9,517 bases of DNA from an uncultured Porphyromonadaceae bacterium (GCA_947177595.1 CAMWUZ010000052.1:1-9517), one strand, 5' to 3'. Counted from the first letter of the stretch, positions 1 to 7,337 are shown. Notes: generated from the letters alone by a model not told the origin. A program made the numbers and translations.

Positions 1-695
1 TCTCTCTCCAGGTGAGATAACCGGGCATTTATAAGCGCCTTGTTCATTTCATAATCTGACAGCGCGGGAACTATAGTCCTGCAATCTTCAAGAATTGTTC
101 TGTCAGCAGAAAGTGCTTCAGGCGATACGGAAGGAGTGATAAAACGTGTTTCCCCGGAAATAGTCCTTATCCTATCTTTTATTTCAGACGGAACACCTGC
201 GTTATCTTCCGCAGCATATACCAGTCTTGACACCTCAGTTTTAATGTCAGCCTTTCCACTCTTCAGCATATCCTCCGACTTATAGACATCCGCTGTCTTT
301 TTAATACTGAATTCAGATGCAAGCAAGCCGCAAAGCAGTAAGAATAGTAAAATACCCTGACAGAAAGCCTGCCAGCTGAAACTCATTGCCGTGCCACCAT
401 CTGATACAATAAAAATATTGACAACCATAAAAAGCAGAGCGAGTACGGAATACCACCCTACTGAAAACCAGCGGATACCTAATCCGCCTACCTGCCTTGC
501 GGAATTATCCTGAAGATTCACCATCGGTTTGAGGATATTGAAAACCCACAGCCCCAGCACAATGGATGCAACTATAAAATCGAGCCAACGAACATTTCCG
601 GCTATGATATCTTCCGGAATAAGGGCGAAGAAGAGTACAGCAAGGAGAGCTTCCGCTCCAACAGCCAGTGCTATAGCCAAATATCTTAAATTCAT
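1..695 (-). CDS. Uncharacterised multi-pass membrane protein (partial, C-terminus outside window)
   Basis: I do not recognise this gene. The reading frame is open from an ATG at 695-693 to the left edge (231 codons plus two bases, no stop), so the 3' end is missing. The N-terminal half has four likely membrane segments, at about residues 6-26, 38-55, 78-97 and 107-126, separated by short loops. The remaining 100 or so residues are polar and rich in Lys, Glu and Asp (from KKTADVYKSED onwards) and look like a soluble, probably cytoplasmic, domain. The start lies 15 bases after the stop of the SPFH/zinc-ribbon gene on the same strand, so the two are probably co-transcribed and functionally linked. 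The leader is A/T-rich with no Shine-Dalgarno sequence, as is usual in Bacteroidetes. By analogy with membrane partners of other SPFH proteins it could anchor or recruit that protein to the membrane; this is inference only. That it is a real gene is well supported by the consistent codon structure and hydrophobic pattern. Confidence 0.8.
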   Translation of the reverse strand, partial: MNLRYLAIALAVGAEALLAVLFFALIPEDIIAGNVRWLDFIVASIVLGLWVFNILKPMVNLQDNSARQVGGLGIRWFSVGWYSVLALLFMVVNIFIVSDGGTAMSFSWQAFCQGILLFLLLCGLLASEFSIKKTADVYKSEDMLKSGKADIKTEVSRLVYAAEDNAGVPSEIKDRIRTISGETRFITPSVSPEALSADRTILEDCRTIVPALSDYEMNKALINARLSHLER

Positions 696-710
696 AAGTA
701 TAAGAATTTA

Positions 711-1979
711 TTATGAACGTTTATTTCCACACTTAGGACAGAACTTCGCGGTGGGGGGGATGGTATAGCCACATCTTGAACAGGTATTATTGTCTGCTAT
801 CACAGGCTGACCGCATCCGGGACAGAATGAACATCCCTGCGGAATCTGAGTGTGACAGTGGGGGCATTTCGGAGCAGCTCCCGCAAGAGGAGTACCGCAG
901 TTCACGCAGCGTGTTTTCTCCTCAAGATTATCTGTTCCACAATTTGGGCAAGGACGGTATTTATTTCCACAGTTCGGACAGAACTCAGATGTTGAGGGGA
1001 ACTTCTTCGCACAATTAGCACAGTAAACCATTTTCGCACCAACAGCATTTGTACCCTGATTAGCCGCTGCAGCATTCGCCTGACCGCCAAAGGTGGGCTG
1101 CTGAAACTGCGGATTCATAGCCGAACCCATACCGGCACCACCCATTCCGTTCATCATATTTATCGCCATCAATCCACCAAGAAGACCACCGCCTCCCATT
1201 CCACTCATACTATTAAGGGCATTATTTGCTGTTCCGAACATCTGTTCCTGCTGCCAGGTGTGACCGGTAATAGACATTGAGCTCTGGGTTGCGATAGCTT
1301 CTTTAATCTTAACACCCTCTTCGGTCGTTGTGTCAATATCAATATTCGATACATAGAACTTTGTGAGTTCAATACCGAAATCACTCAGAAAATCACTCAG
1401 TTGAATTTTCAACACATCGGAAATACCGGTAAGATGAGCAGAAATGCCTTTATAACCGATATTATTCTGGGTCATATAAGTGACTATTGTAGATTTTGCC
1501 TTTGTGGTAAACTCCCCTTCAAACTGTGCGGTCATATCTCTCTGAGTAAAGATATTGTGGGTGCCTACCATCTTAATGAGAAACTTTTCAGGGTCCTTTA
1601 CCCTTATTCCGTACTGTCCGTCAATCAGAAGCGGAAGATTTGTCTGGTAATCAGCATCGTGAATAGGCAACTTATTTATATACCACGGAATATTATAGCT
1701 ATCAATCAGGTTTACAAACCATATCTGAGCCATAAATGGATTTTTACCTCCGAACGGCAGGCCGAACAAACTGCGTAGAACTGGCAGGTTTTCTGTGCTG
1801 AGAGTATGTTTGCCGGGACCGAACTTTCCTATAAGCTGCCCTTTAGAAAACAAAAGAGCGACCTGAGATTCATTTACAATCAGCTGAGTATAAGTTGACA
1901 GATTATTCTCGGGATATTTATAAGCATAAACTACTTCATTACCCTGCGGATTCCAAGATACGCAATCGATTATTGCCAT
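711..1979 (-). CDS. SPFH (Band 7/YdjI-like) domain protein with four C-terminal zinc ribbons
   Basis: The 422-residue protein has an N-terminal SPFH-type domain of the YdjI / 'virion core protein' family. Landmarks are WNPQGNEVV at 9-17, TQLIVNESQVALLF at 31-44, the GPGKHTLSTEN stretch at 54-64, and a core extending to about 230. Residues 250-315 form a low-complexity Gly/Met/Asn/Ala/Gln linker. The C-terminal 105 residues carry eight CxxC knuckles, beginning at Cys320, 334, 344, 358, 372, 386, 400 and 414, which pair into four zinc ribbons. There is no signal peptide or obvious membrane helix, so it is probably a cytoplasmic protein that oligomerises at the inner face of the membrane. In Bacillus subtilis, YdjI works with the PspA homologue YdjF, a zinc-ribbon protein YdjG and the membrane protein YdjH; here SPFH and zinc ribbons are fused and a membrane-protein gene follows. 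A good promoter candidate lies upstream. The exact role is not known; family assignment is confident. Confidence 0.9.
   Translation of the reverse strand: MAIIDCVSWNPQGNEVVYAYKYPENNLSTYTQLIVNESQVALLFSKGQLIGKFGPGKHTLSTENLPVLRSLFGLPFGGKNPFMAQIWFVNLIDSYNIPWYINKLPIHDADYQTNLPLLIDGQYGIRVKDPEKFLIKMVGTHNIFTQRDMTAQFEGEFTTKAKSTIVTYMTQNNIGYKGISAHLTGISDVLKIQLSDFLSDFGIELTKFYVSNIDIDTTTEEGVKIKEAIATQSSMSITGHTWQQEQMFGTANNALNSMSGMGGGGLLGGLMAINMMNGMGGAGMGSAMNPQFQQPTFGGQANAAAANQGTNAVGAKMVYCANCAKKFPSTSEFCPNCGNKYRPCPNCGTDNLEEKTRCVNCGTPLAGAAPKCPHCHTQIPQGCSFCPGCGQPVIADNNTCSRCGYTIPPTAKFCPKCGNKRS
720..745. repeat. Zinc-ribbon DNA repeat, copy 1
   Basis: This 26-base stretch inside the SPFH gene matches positions 960-985 with two mismatches. 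It encodes the knuckle FCPKCGNK of the last zinc ribbon. The offset of 240 bases equals 80 codons, so the frame is kept. Confidence 0.75.
960..985. repeat. Zinc-ribbon DNA repeat, copy 2
   Basis: This is the partner of the repeat at 720-745, encoding FCPNCGNK of the first zinc ribbon. The near identity at the DNA level, while the two ribbons between them have diverged, suggests duplication or gene conversion between the outer ribbons. Confidence 0.75.
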
Positions 1980-2038
1980 AGCGAAAATATTATTTAGTTC
2001 GTTAAATATGTATTTCTCAAGATTATTCTAAAGATTTT

Positions 2039-2072
2039 CAAATTTATGTTTTTTAATACAGCATAGTCAAAA
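2039..2072 (-). promoter_or_regulatory. Promoter candidate for the SPFH-membrane protein operon
   Basis: Read on the minus strand, TTTTG (2072-2068) is followed after 21 bases by TAAATTTG (2046-2039). This matches the Bacteroidetes sigma-ABfr consensus TTTG-N19-21-TAnnTTTG. The expected transcription start is near 2032, giving a leader of about 50 bases before the ATG at 1979. Confidence 0.65.
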
Positions 2073-2145
2073 CCGCATTGTTATATAGTGTTAAACATGC
2101 TGCATAACATATCATCGGATAGTATTTTATTCTTGAGCTGACTGA

Positions 2146-2178
2146 TTTAGGTTCAATCTGGTTTTTTTCTTACTTTTG
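2146..2178 (+). promoter_or_regulatory. Promoter candidate for the calcium ATPase gene
   Basis: TACTTTTG at 2171-2178 matches the Bacteroidetes -7 box TAnnTTTG. TTTA at 2146-2149, 21 bases upstream, is a one-mismatch version of the -33 TTTG box. The expected start, around 2184, leaves a short A/T-rich leader of about 18 bases before the ATG at 2202. Confidence 0.55.
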
Positions 2179-2201
2179 CACCGCTTTGATATTATAATTA
2201 T

Positions 2202-4871
2202 ATGTCAACACACTCAAAATATGCCGGGCTTGGCGATAGCGAGGTAGCTGAGAGCCGGGAAAAATATGGTGTAAATATTCTCACTCCACCGGCAAAGACA
2301 CCGCTGTGGAGATTATTTCTCGCTAAATTTTCCGACCCGCTGATAGTTATCCTCCTTATAGCCGGCATCGCATCAGTCGGTATCTCTTTTTATGAATATC
2401 TCTGCCTTGATCAGGGACTGAACGTATTTTTTGAGCCGGTAGGTATTTTTGCCGCCATACTGCTTGCCACCGGGCTCGCTTTCTTCTTTGAGATAAAGGC
2501 GGCTAAAGAGTTTGAGATTCTCAATCAGGTTAATGATGACGAACCGGTGCAGGTTTACAGAAACGGGGTTGCAACCGAAGTGCCGAAAAAAGATATAGTT
2601 GTAGGAGATATCGTTATAGTAAATACGGGACAAGAGGTTCCTGCCGACGGTGAACTGCTTGAAGCGGTGAGCATGAACGTTGACGAATCCACGCTTACCG
2701 GTGAACCCATATGCGCCAAATCGGTCGATCCGGCACATTTTGATGCAGATGCTACGTTCCCGAGCAATCACTTACTCCGAGGCACCAAGGTTATGGAAGG
2801 TCACGGAATAATGAAAGTGCTTGCAATCGGCGACAAGACTGAAAACGGAAAGGTATTTGAAGCCGCTCAGATAGATGACGGAGTAAAAACCCCGCTTGAC
2901 GAACAACTTGAACATCTCGGTACTCTGATTTCTAAAATAGCTTACGGTATTGCAATAATCATTGTAATCGGACGCATGATTGTTTATTTCACATCCAATG
3001 GCAATATTGACTTTGTAAATCTAACCACATATTTACTCCAGACAGTAATGATTGCGGTTGCTCTGATAGCGGTTGCAGTGCCTGAAGGTCTGCCGATGGC
3101 TATTACCCTATCACTTGCATACTCTATGCGCAGGATGTTAAAAACCAACAATCTTGTGCGCAAAATGCACGCTTGCGATACTATGGGTGCCACAACCGTT
3201 ATATGCACAGACAAAACCGGAACGCTGACTCAGAACAGAATGACAGTGGCTCACACCGATTTCTTTGTTCCTGAAAAGGATATGCCGCTCATATATGAGG
3301 GTATTGCAGTAAATTCCACCGCTATGCTTGGGAAAAAGGATGACGGCTCGATTCAGGTGCTCGGCAATCCGACCGAAGGGGCTATTCTGCTATGGCTTGA
3401 AGAAGCTGGAAAAGATTACAACACTTTGAGGAGCAACGTTACCAAAATTGAAGAGCTACCTTTTTCAACCGAGAGAAAATATATGGCTACGGTTGTAGAA
3501 AACAGTGATGGCAAACGAATCATTTATGTAAAGGGAGCTCCGGAAATAGTATTTGCCTTATGTAGCGACACATCAAGGGTGACAAAAGACGAAATAGATG
3601 CGCAACTGAGAGTATATCAGGACAAAGCCATGCGTACTCTCGCATTTGCTTATGCAATTCTTGCCCCGGGTCAGAAGGGTATTGAAAGCAGCAAAGTAGT
3701 TGGCGGCGATCTTATTTTTGCGGGCATCGCTGCTATCTCAGACCCGGTGCACAAGGATGTGCCCGAAGCTATAGATACAGTAACCGCCGCCGGTATAAAA
3801 ATCAAAATAGTAACCGGCGATACTCCTGCCACAGCCAAAGGGATCGGGCGGCAGATTGGTCTATGGGATGATGCTACTGACAACGATACAAATATAATAA
3901 CAGGGACAGAAGTCGCAGCGATGTCTGACAGCGAGCTCCGAGATTGTGCCGAGGGTTTCAAGATTATCGCGCGTGCAAGACCAATGGACAAGAAGAGACT
4001 TGTGGAAGCCCTACAAGACAACGGTGAGATTGTAGCTGTGACAGGAGACGGAACAAATGATGCACCTGCGCTGAAAGCCGCTCACGTCGGACTGTCGATG
4101 GGCGACGGCACATCGGTTGCCAAAGAAGCCTCAGATATCACAATCATTGACAATTCTTTTGCCTCAATCGGGAGAGCTGTGATGTGGGGACGTTCGCTGT
4201 ATCTTAACATTCAGCGTTTTATCCTGTTTCAAATGACAGTAAATGTGGTCGCTTGTCTGATTGTGCTCTGTGGAGCCTTCATGGGAGCTCAGTCTCCGCT
4301 GACTGTCACTCAAATGCTGTGGGTTAATCTGATAATGGATACTTTTGCGGCGATGGCTCTTGCCTCTCTTCCTCCCAGTGCAGGAGTGATGATTGAAAAG
4401 CCACGCTCACGAAACGCATTCATCATCAGCCGTACGATGCGAAACTTTATTTTATCCACCGGGGGCTTATTTTTCATAATCCTCCTCGGCCTCCTATATT
4501 ATCTTGACCACACGGATATAACCTCTCTCACTCAGATTGGGCGAGTACCACTTGGAGATAACTCGGGATTGTCACCTTACGAACTCTCGGTGTTCTTCAC
4601 CATATTTGTTTTCCTCCAGTTCTGGAATATGTTCAACGCCCGTGCCTTTGAAAGCGGAGCTTCCGCATTCCATCTGAAAGGGTGTGGCGGATTTATTCTG
4701 ATTGTGCTGATAATATTTGCCGGACAGATAGCGATTGTGACAGTTGGTGGCGAGTTTTTCTCAGTTGTGCCGCTGAGAGTCACCGACTGGCTTATAATTA
4801 TAGGATCAACTTCGTTAGTTCTCTGGATCGGGGAAGCTATCCGCGCTATCAATCACAGAACCATACACTGA
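2202..4871 (+). CDS. Calcium-translocating P-type ATPase, PMCA type (P2B-like)
   Basis: This complete 889-residue P2-type ATPase is expected to export Ca2+ across the cytoplasmic membrane at the cost of ATP. In order: an N-terminal cation-ATPase segment (residues 8-30), M1 and M2 (about 46-66 and 78-97), the actuator domain with TGEP at 166-169, M3 and M4 (about 244-302) with PEGLP at 294-298, the phosphorylation loop with CTDKTGT (phosphorylated Asp337), the nucleotide-domain motif KGAPE at 444-448, the hinge motif TGDGTNDAP at 614-622, and M5-M10 (about 674-885). The candidate metal ligands Glu295 (M4), Asn681 (M5), Asn709 and Asp713 (M6) match a single-site PMCA-like transporter; the context QMLWVNLIMDT in M6 is characteristic. 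All catalytic motifs are intact. No calmodulin-like regulatory tail is present, as expected in bacteria. The gene stands alone on this strand, with its own promoter, and its last 57 bases overlap the convergent glycosyltransferase gene. Ca2+ specificity rests on family motifs. Confidence 0.95.
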   Translation: MSTHSKYAGLGDSEVAESREKYGVNILTPPAKTPLWRLFLAKFSDPLIVILLIAGIASVGISFYEYLCLDQGLNVFFEPVGIFAAILLATGLAFFFEIKAAKEFEILNQVNDDEPVQVYRNGVATEVPKKDIVVGDIVIVNTGQEVPADGELLEAVSMNVDESTLTGEPICAKSVDPAHFDADATFPSNHLLRGTKVMEGHGIMKVLAIGDKTENGKVFEAAQIDDGVKTPLDEQLEHLGTLISKIAYGIAIIIVIGRMIVYFTSNGNIDFVNLTTYLLQTVMIAVALIAVAVPEGLPMAITLSLAYSMRRMLKTNNLVRKMHACDTMGATTVICTDKTGTLTQNRMTVAHTDFFVPEKDMPLIYEGIAVNSTAMLGKKDDGSIQVLGNPTEGAILLWLEEAGKDYNTLRSNVTKIEELPFSTERKYMATVVENSDGKRIIYVKGAPEIVFALCSDTSRVTKDEIDAQLRVYQDKAMRTLAFAYAILAPGQKGIESSKVVGGDLIFAGIAAISDPVHKDVPEAIDTVTAAGIKIKIVTGDTPATAKGIGRQIGLWDDATDNDTNIITGTEVAAMSDSELRDCAEGFKIIARARPMDKKRLVEALQDNGEIVAVTGDGTNDAPALKAAHVGLSMGDGTSVAKEASDITIIDNSFASIGRAVMWGRSLYLNIQRFILFQMTVNVVACLIVLCGAFMGAQSPLTVTQMLWVNLIMDTFAAMALASLPPSAGVMIEKPRSRNAFIISRTMRNFILSTGGLFFIILLGLLYYLDHTDITSLTQIGRVPLGDNSGLSPYELSVFFTIFVFLQFWNMFNARAFESGASAFHLKGCGGFILIVLIIFAGQIAIVTVGGEFFSVVPLRVTDWLIIIGSTSLVLWIGEAIRAINHRTIH

Positions 4872-6044
4872 CATCAGGCGAGAAAAATATACCTCGGGGC
4901 TGAATCTATGCCGCGCTGCATCGGCAATGCCGTCATAATCATACTTTTTCTCAATCATTTTATTCACAGCATCATTTATCGCCTCCGGATTGCGTGGCGG
5001 AAAGAGCACCCCGTTACTTTCATCAATTAGCTCCGGCAGACCACCTATCGCTGAGGCTGCAACAGGTGTTCCAAGGCAAAGCGACTCAATTGCAGCCAAA
5101 GGATTGTTTTCATACCAAACGGAAGGTATGACCGAAAGCAAACTATTTTTAAGCAATCGGCTTACTCCGGAAGCATCAAGCATACCTAAAAAGCGTATAT
5201 TAGGATATTTATCAAACCGATTCTTCAACTGACCTTCAAGTGGCCCGGAACCGGCAACATTCAGTTGCCAGCCTCCTGAAACAGCAGCCTCAAGCAGATA
5301 CTCCAACCCCTTTTCTGTTGACAAACGACCGATATAGCAAACACCACCCCTCATATTTCCCGCTGATACATCAGGCTTAATCGGAAGAAAATTCGGGATC
5401 ACTTCAAGTGATTCCAATGCTAATCCGCCTTCAGCCATACGGTCACGCATAAATGCGCTCGGACAGACGAACTTGTCGGTAATTTCCCGCAACTTTCTCC
5501 GAGACCATTTTTTAGACTCCCCATACGCCAGAATAGATGCGGGAAGGGACTGTTTCATGCATTTATTTCGCAATATAGCCGTAGCATCCTCAACGCAAGT
5601 AACGCAAGGCATTCCGCCACGCAAGCAACTGTATGAACCGCATATCAGTTTATAGTCATGGAGAGTCCAGACCACAGGAATGCCGGCTTTGTGTGCCTCT
5701 TCCGCTACTGCCGGTGAAAGATAGGAGTGAATATTGTGAAGATGAACCACATCGGGGCGGAAAGATTGTAACGCATCTCGGACTATGCCGCGAACACCTG
5801 CACCACCAAGAATTCTCGACGCGGCTTTTATCTTCTGTCTCAAAGTACCGTCAATTCTCACACATGGCACTTCAAACGACCCTGAAGGAAAAGGTAGATT
5901 ACGCGGATGACTCATTGCGAGAACGGCAACATCACATCCGTTGTCGCGCAATAGTTTTTCAAGCGCGAGGAAATGGATACAGTCACCGCCATCGCGCTTG
6001 TAAAACTTATTTACCAGCAATATTCTCGGTTTAGTCTTTGACAA
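4815..6044 (-). CDS. GT4-family glycosyltransferase (GT-B fold)
   Basis: The 409-residue protein is a retaining GT4-type enzyme, probably transferring a sugar from a nucleotide-sugar donor during surface polysaccharide or glycolipid synthesis at the cytoplasmic face of the membrane. The N-terminal acceptor domain starts at RILLVNKF (7-14) followed by the GGDCIHFLALEKLL loop (19-32), and includes DVVHLHNIH (98-106) and WTLHDYKLIC (126-135). A cysteine cluster, Cys135, 140, 147, 150 and 162, is typical of one GT4 subgroup. The C-terminal donor domain has GRLSTEKG (239-246, with Arg240 and Lys245 as likely phosphate contacts), GSGPLEG (265-271) and the E-x7-E pair Glu312/Glu320 followed by GTPV and GGLPELI. 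The start is TTG at 6044-6042: there is no in-frame ATG until codon 44, which would delete the conserved first strand. It begins two bases after the serine-lyase stop, so translation is likely coupled. Residues 392-409 are encoded antisense to the ATPase gene. Donor and acceptor cannot be told from sequence. Confidence 0.9.
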   Translation of the reverse strand: MSKTKPRILLVNKFYKRDGGDCIHFLALEKLLRDNGCDVAVLAMSHPRNLPFPSGSFEVPCVRIDGTLRQKIKAASRILGGAGVRGIVRDALQSFRPDVVHLHNIHSYLSPAVAEEAHKAGIPVVWTLHDYKLICGSYSCLRGGMPCVTCVEDATAILRNKCMKQSLPASILAYGESKKWSRRKLREITDKFVCPSAFMRDRMAEGGLALESLEVIPNFLPIKPDVSAGNMRGGVCYIGRLSTEKGLEYLLEAAVSGGWQLNVAGSGPLEGQLKNRFDKYPNIRFLGMLDASGVSRLLKNSLLSVIPSVWYENNPLAAIESLCLGTPVAASAIGGLPELIDESNGVLFPPRNPEAINDAVNKMIEKKYDYDGIADAARHRFSPEVYFSRLMSVYGSVIDSADSFPDPEN

Positions 6045-6046
6045 TG

Positions 6047-7255
6047 TTACTTTGCAGCATTCCAGGTTCTGGCAAGACCGCCCTCACCTGTTTCCTTATA
6101 AATAGACGGCAAATCGTGTCCCGTTTGCTTCATCACTTCAACAACTCGGTCAAATGAAACCCGGTGACCACCGTCAGTAAATGCCGAATAGAGATTTGCA
6201 TCCAATGCACGAGCGGCTGCATAGGCATTACGCTCGATACATGGAATCTGCACCAAACCGCATACGGGGTCACAAGTCATTCCCAAATGGTGCTCCAATC
6301 CCATTTCGGCAGCATATTCAATCTGAGCAGGACTGCCGCCAAACAGTTGGTTAGCCGCAGCCGCAGCCATAGCGCACGCCACTCCAACCTCACCCTGACA
6401 GCCCACTTCAGCGCCGGCAATAGAGGCGTTCGTTTTCACGACGTTACCTATCAGACCGGCGGTAGCAAGCGCGCGATATATTCTCGCCTCTGAAAAATCG
6501 CGACTTTTCTTCAAATGATACAGCACCGCAGGTACTACTCCGCAGGAACCACAGGTAGGCGCTGTTACAATCTCACCACCGGAGGCGTTTTCCTCACTCA
6601 CAGCAAGTGCATATGCAAACACAAGTCCACGGCTCTGCAGATTACTCTTATAACCGGAAGCACGCACATGGTATGTTGCCGCACGGCGGCGCAGATTCAA
6701 CGGTCCGGGGAGAACGCCCTCGCAGTCAAGCCCACGCTCAACGGCAGAGCTCATGGTATTCCACACCTGCGCAAGATAATCCCATATCTCCGGTCCCTCG
6801 CATTCCTCAACATATTCCCAGTATGATTTCCCTGAATCCTCGCACCATTTAAGAATATCGCTGAGCTTAGACATATTATAAACATCCGGACTCAGAGCAC
6901 CACGCGCACCCTCCTCGGCAAGCTCTCCGCCACCGATGCTATATACAGTCCAAGTGTCAGTTTCCTTACCCGAGGCATCAAAGGCTGTAAACTTCATTCC
7001 ATTCGGATGGAATGGAAGAAATACCGAAGGCTGCCATACGATTTCTGTCGGAGCAACCGGAGTGAGAGTATCAAGAATAGCGACATCGGTGAGGTGTCCT
7101 TTGCCGGTAGCCGCAAGCGCACCATATAATGTCACTTCAAATCTCGCCGCAGCAGGATTCTTTTCAGCAAATATCTGTGAGGCGTGTCGCGGACCCATAG
7201 TGTGACTGCTTGAAGGTCCGGTGCCGATACGGAATAGTTCTCTAATGGATTTCAT
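6047..7255 (-). CDS. sdaA: L-serine ammonia-lyase, iron-sulfur dependent, single chain
   Basis: This 402-residue cytoplasmic enzyme deaminates L-serine to pyruvate and ammonia using an oxygen-labile [4Fe-4S] cluster. Alpha and beta regions are fused in one chain. The beta part opens with GTGPSSSHTMGP (11-22). The catalytic alpha part carries TAPTCGSCGVVPAVL (231-245), EVGCQGEVG (283-291) and MTCDPVCGLVQIPCIERN (326-343). Cys286, Cys328 and Cys339 have the 42- and 11-residue spacing that I recall for the three cluster cysteines of the Legionella enzyme (343, 385, 396). At 402 residues it is shorter than the roughly 455-residue proteobacterial enzymes, and it ends in NAAK rather than the terminal cysteine known to cap the cluster iron in those proteins. 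It lies between the PpiD-like gene, from which a hairpin separates it, and the glycosyltransferase, whose start is two bases past its TAA. No promoter matching the Bacteroidetes consensus is seen directly upstream. The assignment is firm; the need for an anaerobic cytoplasm fits the inferred host. Confidence 0.96.
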   Translation of the reverse strand: MKSIRELFRIGTGPSSSHTMGPRHASQIFAEKNPAAARFEVTLYGALAATGKGHLTDVAILDTLTPVAPTEIVWQPSVFLPFHPNGMKFTAFDASGKETDTWTVYSIGGGELAEEGARGALSPDVYNMSKLSDILKWCEDSGKSYWEYVEECEGPEIWDYLAQVWNTMSSAVERGLDCEGVLPGPLNLRRRAATYHVRASGYKSNLQSRGLVFAYALAVSEENASGGEIVTAPTCGSCGVVPAVLYHLKKSRDFSEARIYRALATAGLIGNVVKTNASIAGAEVGCQGEVGVACAMAAAAANQLFGGSPAQIEYAAEMGLEHHLGMTCDPVCGLVQIPCIERNAYAAARALDANLYSAFTDGGHRVSFDRVVEVMKQTGHDLPSIYKETGEGGLARTWNAAK

Positions 7256-7279
7256 CGTTTTAAAAATAAGGTTTTATAA

Positions 7280-7315
7280 ATCAGCCCGACGAATAGATAA
7301 TTCCGCCGGGCTGAT
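7280..7315 (-). terminator. Strong hairpin between PpiD-like gene and sdaA (terminator or attenuator)
   Basis: The outer arms ATCAGCCCG and CGGGCTGAT are a perfect 9-bp inverted repeat. In the minus-strand RNA the stem can continue five more pairs (GCGGA with UUCGU, including two G-U) to give 14 continuous pairs around an 8-base loop. It starts 22 bases after the PpiD-like stop, and UUUAUAAAA follows it, an imperfect U-rich tract. This suits an intrinsic terminator for the upstream gene. Only 24 bases separate the stem from the sdaA start, so it could also reduce or regulate read-through into sdaA. Confidence 0.7.
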
Positions 7316-7337
7316 AATTCTTTATATTGTCCGGACT

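Larger units (their letters stand above)
1980..2201. other. Divergent intergenic region between SPFH gene and Ca2+ ATPase
   Basis: This A/T-rich spacer of 222 bases separates two divergently transcribed genes and contains one Bacteroidetes-type promoter candidate for each. I see no credible small gene in it. A weak dyad, TGTTA-N11-TAACA (2089-2109), lies between the two promoters and could be an operator, but it is too short to call. Confidence 0.6.

Noticed and set aside
529..768. Plus-strand open frame of 79 codons spanning the junction of the two left-hand genes
   Set aside because: It runs antisense across both minus-strand genes and has no recognisable features or promoter.
2089..2109. 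Dyad TGTTA-N11-TAACA in the divergent region as an operator
   Set aside because: Five-base arms in A/T-rich DNA occur easily by chance and no regulator is encoded nearby; noted only as a possibility in the intergenic entry.
2373..2771. Minus-strand open frame of 132 codons inside the ATPase gene
   Set aside because: The plus strand here encodes the conserved M1-M2 and actuator region including TGEP; the antisense frame has a random-looking composition.
3671..4021. Minus-strand open frame of 116 codons opposite the ATPase phosphorylation domain
   Set aside because: Its Ser/Ile/Pro-rich composition is what the antisense of this conserved coding region gives; nothing supports expression.
5633..6034. 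Plus-strand open frame of 133 codons inside the glycosyltransferase gene
   Set aside because: It lies antisense to a gene with clear GT4 motifs, has no recognisable domain and no promoter; it is a shadow frame.
7329..7336. Palindrome GTCCGGAC just after the PpiD-like stop
   Set aside because: A perfect 8-base palindrome leaves no loop for a hairpin and has no recognised function; the adjacent longer hairpin explains termination better.
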